A stretch of 11,046 nt of DNA from Collimonas sp. UBA1456 (GTDB taxonomy: Bacteria; Pseudomonadota; Gammaproteobacteria; Burkholderiales; Burkholderiaceae_D). The DNA is taken from assembly GCA_002325825.1 (NCBI GenBank), contig DCSW01000084.1:1-11046 (forward strand), in the 5' to 3' direction. A program made the position numbers and the translations under genes. This document shows, piece by piece, positions 8,530 to 11,046 of the stretch (position 1 is its first letter; each line of letters begins with the position of its first letter). The notes under the pieces were generated by a model. That model saw nothing but the letters and a program-made list of their open reading frames with translations. It was not told the origin of the DNA and searched no databases.

Positions 8530-9390
8530 ATGACCATGCTGCTGGACTCGATCAAGACCCAGATCGACTTGTTGTCGAAGTCGGAGAAAAAGGTCGCACT
8601 GACGATCCTCGACAATCCGCAACTGGCGCTGGCTGAAAACATCACTGCACTGGCCAAGAATGCACGAGTGTCGGAACCGACAGTGGTGCGTTTCTGCCGC
8701 GCCATCGGCTACGAAGGTTGGCACGACTTTAAGTTAAAACTGGCGCAGAGCCTGGCGGTGGCGCTGCCAGGCTCCAATGAAATGCTGGCGCAAGATGACA
8801 TCGCAGCAGATCTGGTCAACAAGATTTGCAGCCGCTCAATCAATGTCCTACTCGATTTGCGCAACCATCTGAGTGCGGATGGGATCCAGCTGGCATTGGA
8901 CGTTCTGCTCAAGGCCAATAAGATCGAGTTCTACGGCCAAGGCACCTCTGGTATTGTGGCCGCCGATGCGCAGCATAAATTTTTCCGCTCGGGCGTGCCG
9001 ACCGTGGCGTACTCCGATCCCCATATCCACAGCATCGCCGCCTCTCTGTTGCAGCCGGGGGATTGCATGGTCGCTATTTCACAACGTGGCGGCAACGCCG
9101 CATTGTTGCGCAGCGTGCAGTTGGCAAAAAAAGGCGGCGCCGATATCATCGTGCTTGGCCCGAGCGGAACGCCGCTAGCGGAACTGGCGACAGTGTTGGT
9201 GCCGATCAATTTGAACTTCAACAACGATCCTTACACGCCGATCTCGGCGCGCCTGGCGCACCTGGTGGTGATCGACATCCTGGCGGTCGGCTTGGCGCTC
9301 AAATGCGGCCCGGAATTCCGCAAGAAAATGCAGAATGCGCAAAAATCCTTGCAGCAGTTCGACATGCAGTTCGATTCATTCTTTCGATGA
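8530..9390 (+). CDS. hexR: HexR-type RpiR family transcriptional regulator
   Basis: DNA-binding repressor of sugar catabolism, 286 residues with the two RpiR-family domains: an N-terminal HTH_6 domain (about 1-77, with VSEPTVVRFCRAIGYEGWHD) and a sugar-phosphate-binding SIS domain (about 120-255). Arg54 and Arg57 and Ser140 and Ser184 fall at the same numbers as residues I recall as important for DNA and KDPG binding in Pseudomonas putida HexR, which supports HexR over other RpiR members. Its genomic context of edd, eda, pgi and zwf with HexR-like palindromes supports the same role. The loop after Ser184 (QRGGN) departs from the common S-x-[ST]-G-x-[ST] form. The start at 8530 has a weak ribosome site, and ATG 8536 is an alternative. 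The stop overlaps the start of the next (broken) gene as ATGA. Confidence 0.88.
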   Translation: MTMLLDSIKTQIDLLSKSEKKVALTILDNPQLALAENITALAKNARVSEPTVVRFCRAIGYEGWHDFKLKLAQSLAVALPGSNEMLAQDDIAADLVNKICSRSINVLLDLRNHLSADGIQLALDVLLKANKIEFYGQGTSGIVAADAQHKFFRSGVPTVAYSDPHIHSIAASLLQPGDCMVAISQRGGNAALLRSVQLAKKGGADIIVLGPSGTPLAELATVLVPINLNFNNDPYTPISARLAHLVVIDILAVGLALKCGPEFRKKMQNAQKSLQQFDMQFDSFFR

Positions 9391-10050
9391 CGGCGTCCGC
9401 GCCGACAACGATGACTTCTTGCAACAAAAGCAATGGCAACCATCTTACGGCGGTTATGCCTGGGCGCTGGAAGCTGGAAAATGGCCTAGCGGTGGATCGC
9501 ACTCAGCATTGCTACGGCCCGGCATTTGTATTGTTGGTTCATACCCATGCACTACGCATCGACATCAGCGAAGCCGCTGACGGTATCGCCGCTACGTTCG
9601 ATTTGATGGAAAAACTGTTCTGATCGGAGCAGGACGGCCTGTATGCCGATGAAGCCACGCAAAAAGAAAGCGTAGTGTGGTCGTATCACGGACAAAATGC
9701 CAACATGTATAGCTGCGAAGCATTGATCGCCGCGTCTGAAGCAACTGGCGAGACGCGCTATCTGCATCGCGCCGAACGCCTTGCGCGCCACATCACCGTG
9801 CGTCACTTGGCGCACGGTGATGTGGCTGAATCTGAGAATAATATCATGCCGACCGGAGTGTGGATTGGGACTACAACCACCATGACAGCAGCAACATGTT
9901 CCGGTCGTGGGGATTTCAGTCCGGCCACACGGCAGAGTAGGTAAAACTGCTTCTGTAACGTCACGCCGCATACCTACAGGGCGATGCCAACTGGCTTCTA
10001 CCGCTCGCCTATGCGTCGTTCGAAGTAACCAGACAGGTGGCCCGGGACTG
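9387..10050 (+). pseudogene. AGE-family sugar epimerase/isomerase, broken
   Basis: Remnant of an N-acylglucosamine 2-epimerase / mannose isomerase-like (AGE, alpha6/alpha6 barrel) enzyme. An ATG at 9387 overlaps the hexR stop, so the ancestor was probably coupled to hexR. Recognisable segments in order are GGYAWALEAG near 9450, a frameshift near 9475, DRTQHCYGPAFVLL, a TGA at 9621-9623 replacing the usual Trp in LFWDxEDGLYADE, SYHGQNANMYSCEALIAAS and YLHRAERLARHITVR. A second frameshift lies near 9840, then DWDYNHHDSSNMFRSWGFQ, stop codons at 9938 and 9956, and ANWLLPLAYASFEV. The first 60-80 residues and the C-terminal third are missing. Intact relatives have about 370-420 residues. The original sugar substrate cannot be told. 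The 3' end is fused to a bactofilin remnant. Confidence 0.85.
9787..9826. repeat. Perfect 16-base inverted repeat inside the AGE pseudogene
   Basis: GCCACATCACCGTGCG (9787-9802) and its exact reverse complement (9811-9826) enclose an 8-base loop. There is no T-run after it, so it is not a typical terminator. The encoded protein leaves the family pattern just here, after HITVR. Confidence 0.8.
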
Positions 10051-10051
10051 C

Positions 10052-10431
10052 GAACTCAGCAGCAAACCGATTGTCGGTCCAAATATCAAGCTCAAAGGCG
10101 TCGGAATTATCGATTGCGATACGCTGGTCGTTGAGGAACGTATTGAAGCGACGATGAATTCGCGCATTATCCATATCGCCGAAAACGATGCGTTAAAGAG
10201 TTCGGCAGAAATAGACATTGTTGAGATCTCTGATGAATTCGAGGGTGACCCGACTATTCGCGAGAAACTGGTGATTTATTCGTACCGTTAAGGTTTACCG
10301 GCAAGATCCGTTACAGCAAAGTAATTATCGAGGAAGGCGGCCAGCTGACCGGCGAAGTTCAGGTGAGTGCAACTACCAGCGTCAAGCCTGTCGCCGCCAT
10401 CTCGTCGGCCGCAGCCGCTGCTCTCGTATAA
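10052..10431 (+). pseudogene. Bactofilin (polymer-forming cytoskeletal protein), broken
   Basis: Remnant of a bactofilin (DUF583/CcmA-like), a small right-handed beta-helix protein that polymerises into cytoskeletal filaments in bacteria. Recognised from PIVGPNIKLKGVGIIDCDTL, VEERIEATMNSRIIHIAE, AEIDIVEISDEFEGDPTIRE and KLVIYS, showing the roughly 16-18-residue alternating hydrophobic and glycine periodicity of the fold. The frame ends with TAA at 10289-10291; the true continuation is in another frame, TGKIRYSKVIIEEGGQLTGE, with an Ala-rich tail ending at TAA 10429-10431. The N-terminus is missing because a deletion joined it, in frame, to the AGE remnant near 10050. A GTG at 10037 with an 84-residue frame could still be translated, but that is speculative. 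Confidence 0.8.
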
Positions 10432-10507
10432 ATCGGCAATCCCGGCACCTGGTGATGGCATGACTGTCATCCATCTGTGGCCCTGACCAAAAGAATTAGA
10501 GGTTGTG

Positions 10508-10544
10508 ACTAACCAGGATGGCAATTGTGGCCATCCTGGTTAGT
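10508..10544 (+). terminator. Strong hairpin, terminator-like
   Basis: ACTAACCAGGATGGC and its perfect complement enclose a 7-base loop (AATTGTG), a 15-base-pair stem. The T-run after it on the plus strand is weak (TTT within AGTTTGC), and on the minus strand the stem is followed by CACAACC, so efficient rho-independent termination is not assured. It lies between the bactofilin and purU remnants and probably ended the ancestral upstream unit. Confidence 0.45.
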
Positions 10545-10670
10545 TTGCTGAGAACGCACCTCCCAGATAGGAATGACATGCATTCTAGTATGTTGCGCAT
10601 GCAAGCATACGACAATAGTGTCTTTAGCCTGCGACCGCAGTGCCAGATTGTCGCCTATACAACATATCAC

Positions 10671-11002
10671 ATGAGCCATCTAGAATACATTCTCACCTTG
10701 TCCTGCCTTGACCAGCGTGAAATTATCTACCGCCTGTCGGGCTTTCTGGCCGATCACGTTTGAAACACTATCGACCCCGCTCAGTTTGGCGATGTCCAGT
10801 CACAGCTATTCGTTATGCGTGTGCATTTTTCGTCCGATTATTCTTCGGTCGGCTACCAGGAGTTACAGGCGCATTTTGCAGCGCTGGCCGATACGATGCA
10901 AATGCATTGGCAGTTGAACGATGCAGGCAAGAAGCCGCGCATGATGCTGATAGTGTCGAAGATCGACCATTGCTTGAACGAGTTCCTGTTACGCTATAAA
11001 AT
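10671..11002 (+). pseudogene. purU: Formyltetrahydrofolate deformylase, truncated with an internal stop
   Basis: PurU hydrolyses 10-formyltetrahydrofolate to tetrahydrofolate and formate for purine synthesis and one-carbon balance. The ATG at 10671 opens the N-terminal ACT regulatory domain (YILTLSCLDQREIIYRLSGF). A TGA at 10761-10763 interrupts ...GFLADHV, and the same frame continues with NTIDPAQFGD, LFVMRVHF and MHWQLNDAGKKPRMMLIVSK. So this is a nonsense mutation and not a frameshift. Homology reaches the beginning of the formyltransferase domain (SKIDHCLNEFLLRY) and stops at about 11002, where the edge repeat begins. The catalytic Asn/His/Asp region is not present. Intact PurU has about 280-290 residues. 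The rest could lie beyond an insertion outside the window. Confidence 0.85.
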
Positions 11003-11019
11003 CCTGTTCGAAATATTTT
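11003..11019 (+). repeat. Right-edge inverted repeat, possible insertion-sequence end
   Basis: CCTGTTCGAAATATTTT, matching the left-edge copy (minus strand, 8-24) at 16 of 17 positions. It begins where purU homology ends. Sequence beyond it differs from that beyond the left copy, as would be expected if one is the left and the other the right terminus of the same element. Confidence 0.45.
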
Positions 11020-11046
11020 CAGCACTTTTTCAATACAACATTAAAG

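Noticed and set aside
10588..10610. Imperfect hairpin GTATGTTGC / GCAAGCATAC upstream of purU
   Set aside because: One bulge, short, and no motif recognised; it could be chance, so it is not called as an operator.
10593..10621. TTGCGC-N17-TAGTGT as a purU promoter
   Set aside because: Correct spacing but poor hexamers, and equally good matches occur often by chance.

Overview
The window looks like a piece of a betaproteobacterial chromosome. The order Burkholderiales is likely, and the family Oxalobacteraceae (Herbaspirillum/Collimonas-like) is an inference from protein flavour and gene neighbourhood, not from a search. A central block of intact sugar-metabolism genes is flanked on both sides by clearly decaying genes. 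This combination suggests a lineage in an early-to-middle stage of genome reduction, such as a recently host-restricted bacterium.

Layout. Positions 1-1760 (minus strand) hold the fossil of a four-gene osmoprotectant (glycine betaine/choline/proline-type) ABC importer operon in the order permease, binding protein, permease, ATPase. Every gene is broken by frameshifts, stops or internal deletions. Positions 1761-2305 hold no recognisable gene. Positions 2306-4851 (minus strand) hold intact, translationally overlapping edd and eda, the two dedicated Entner-Doudoroff (ED) enzymes. Positions 4852-5170 are an AT-rich divergent regulatory region with two HexR-like palindromes, one beside each divergent gene. 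Positions 5171-9390 (plus strand) hold intact pgi, zwf and an RpiR/SIS regulator that fits HexR. Positions 9387-10431 hold a broken AGE-family sugar epimerase/isomerase gene fused by deletion to a broken bactofilin gene. Positions 10671 to about 11002 hold the N-terminal part of a broken purU. A 17-base sequence (16 of 17 identical) lies in inverted orientation at both window edges, exactly where the outermost pseudogenes lose homology, so insertion sequences may lie just outside.

How the genes work together. Pgi interconverts fructose-6-phosphate and glucose-6-phosphate. Zwf oxidises glucose-6-phosphate to 6-phosphogluconolactone. Edd dehydrates 6-phosphogluconate to KDPG, and Eda splits KDPG into pyruvate and glyceraldehyde-3-phosphate. 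HexR is known in other proteobacteria as a KDPG-responsive repressor of such genes, so the block is a compact self-regulated ED module. A lactonase (pgl) and a glucokinase are not in the window.
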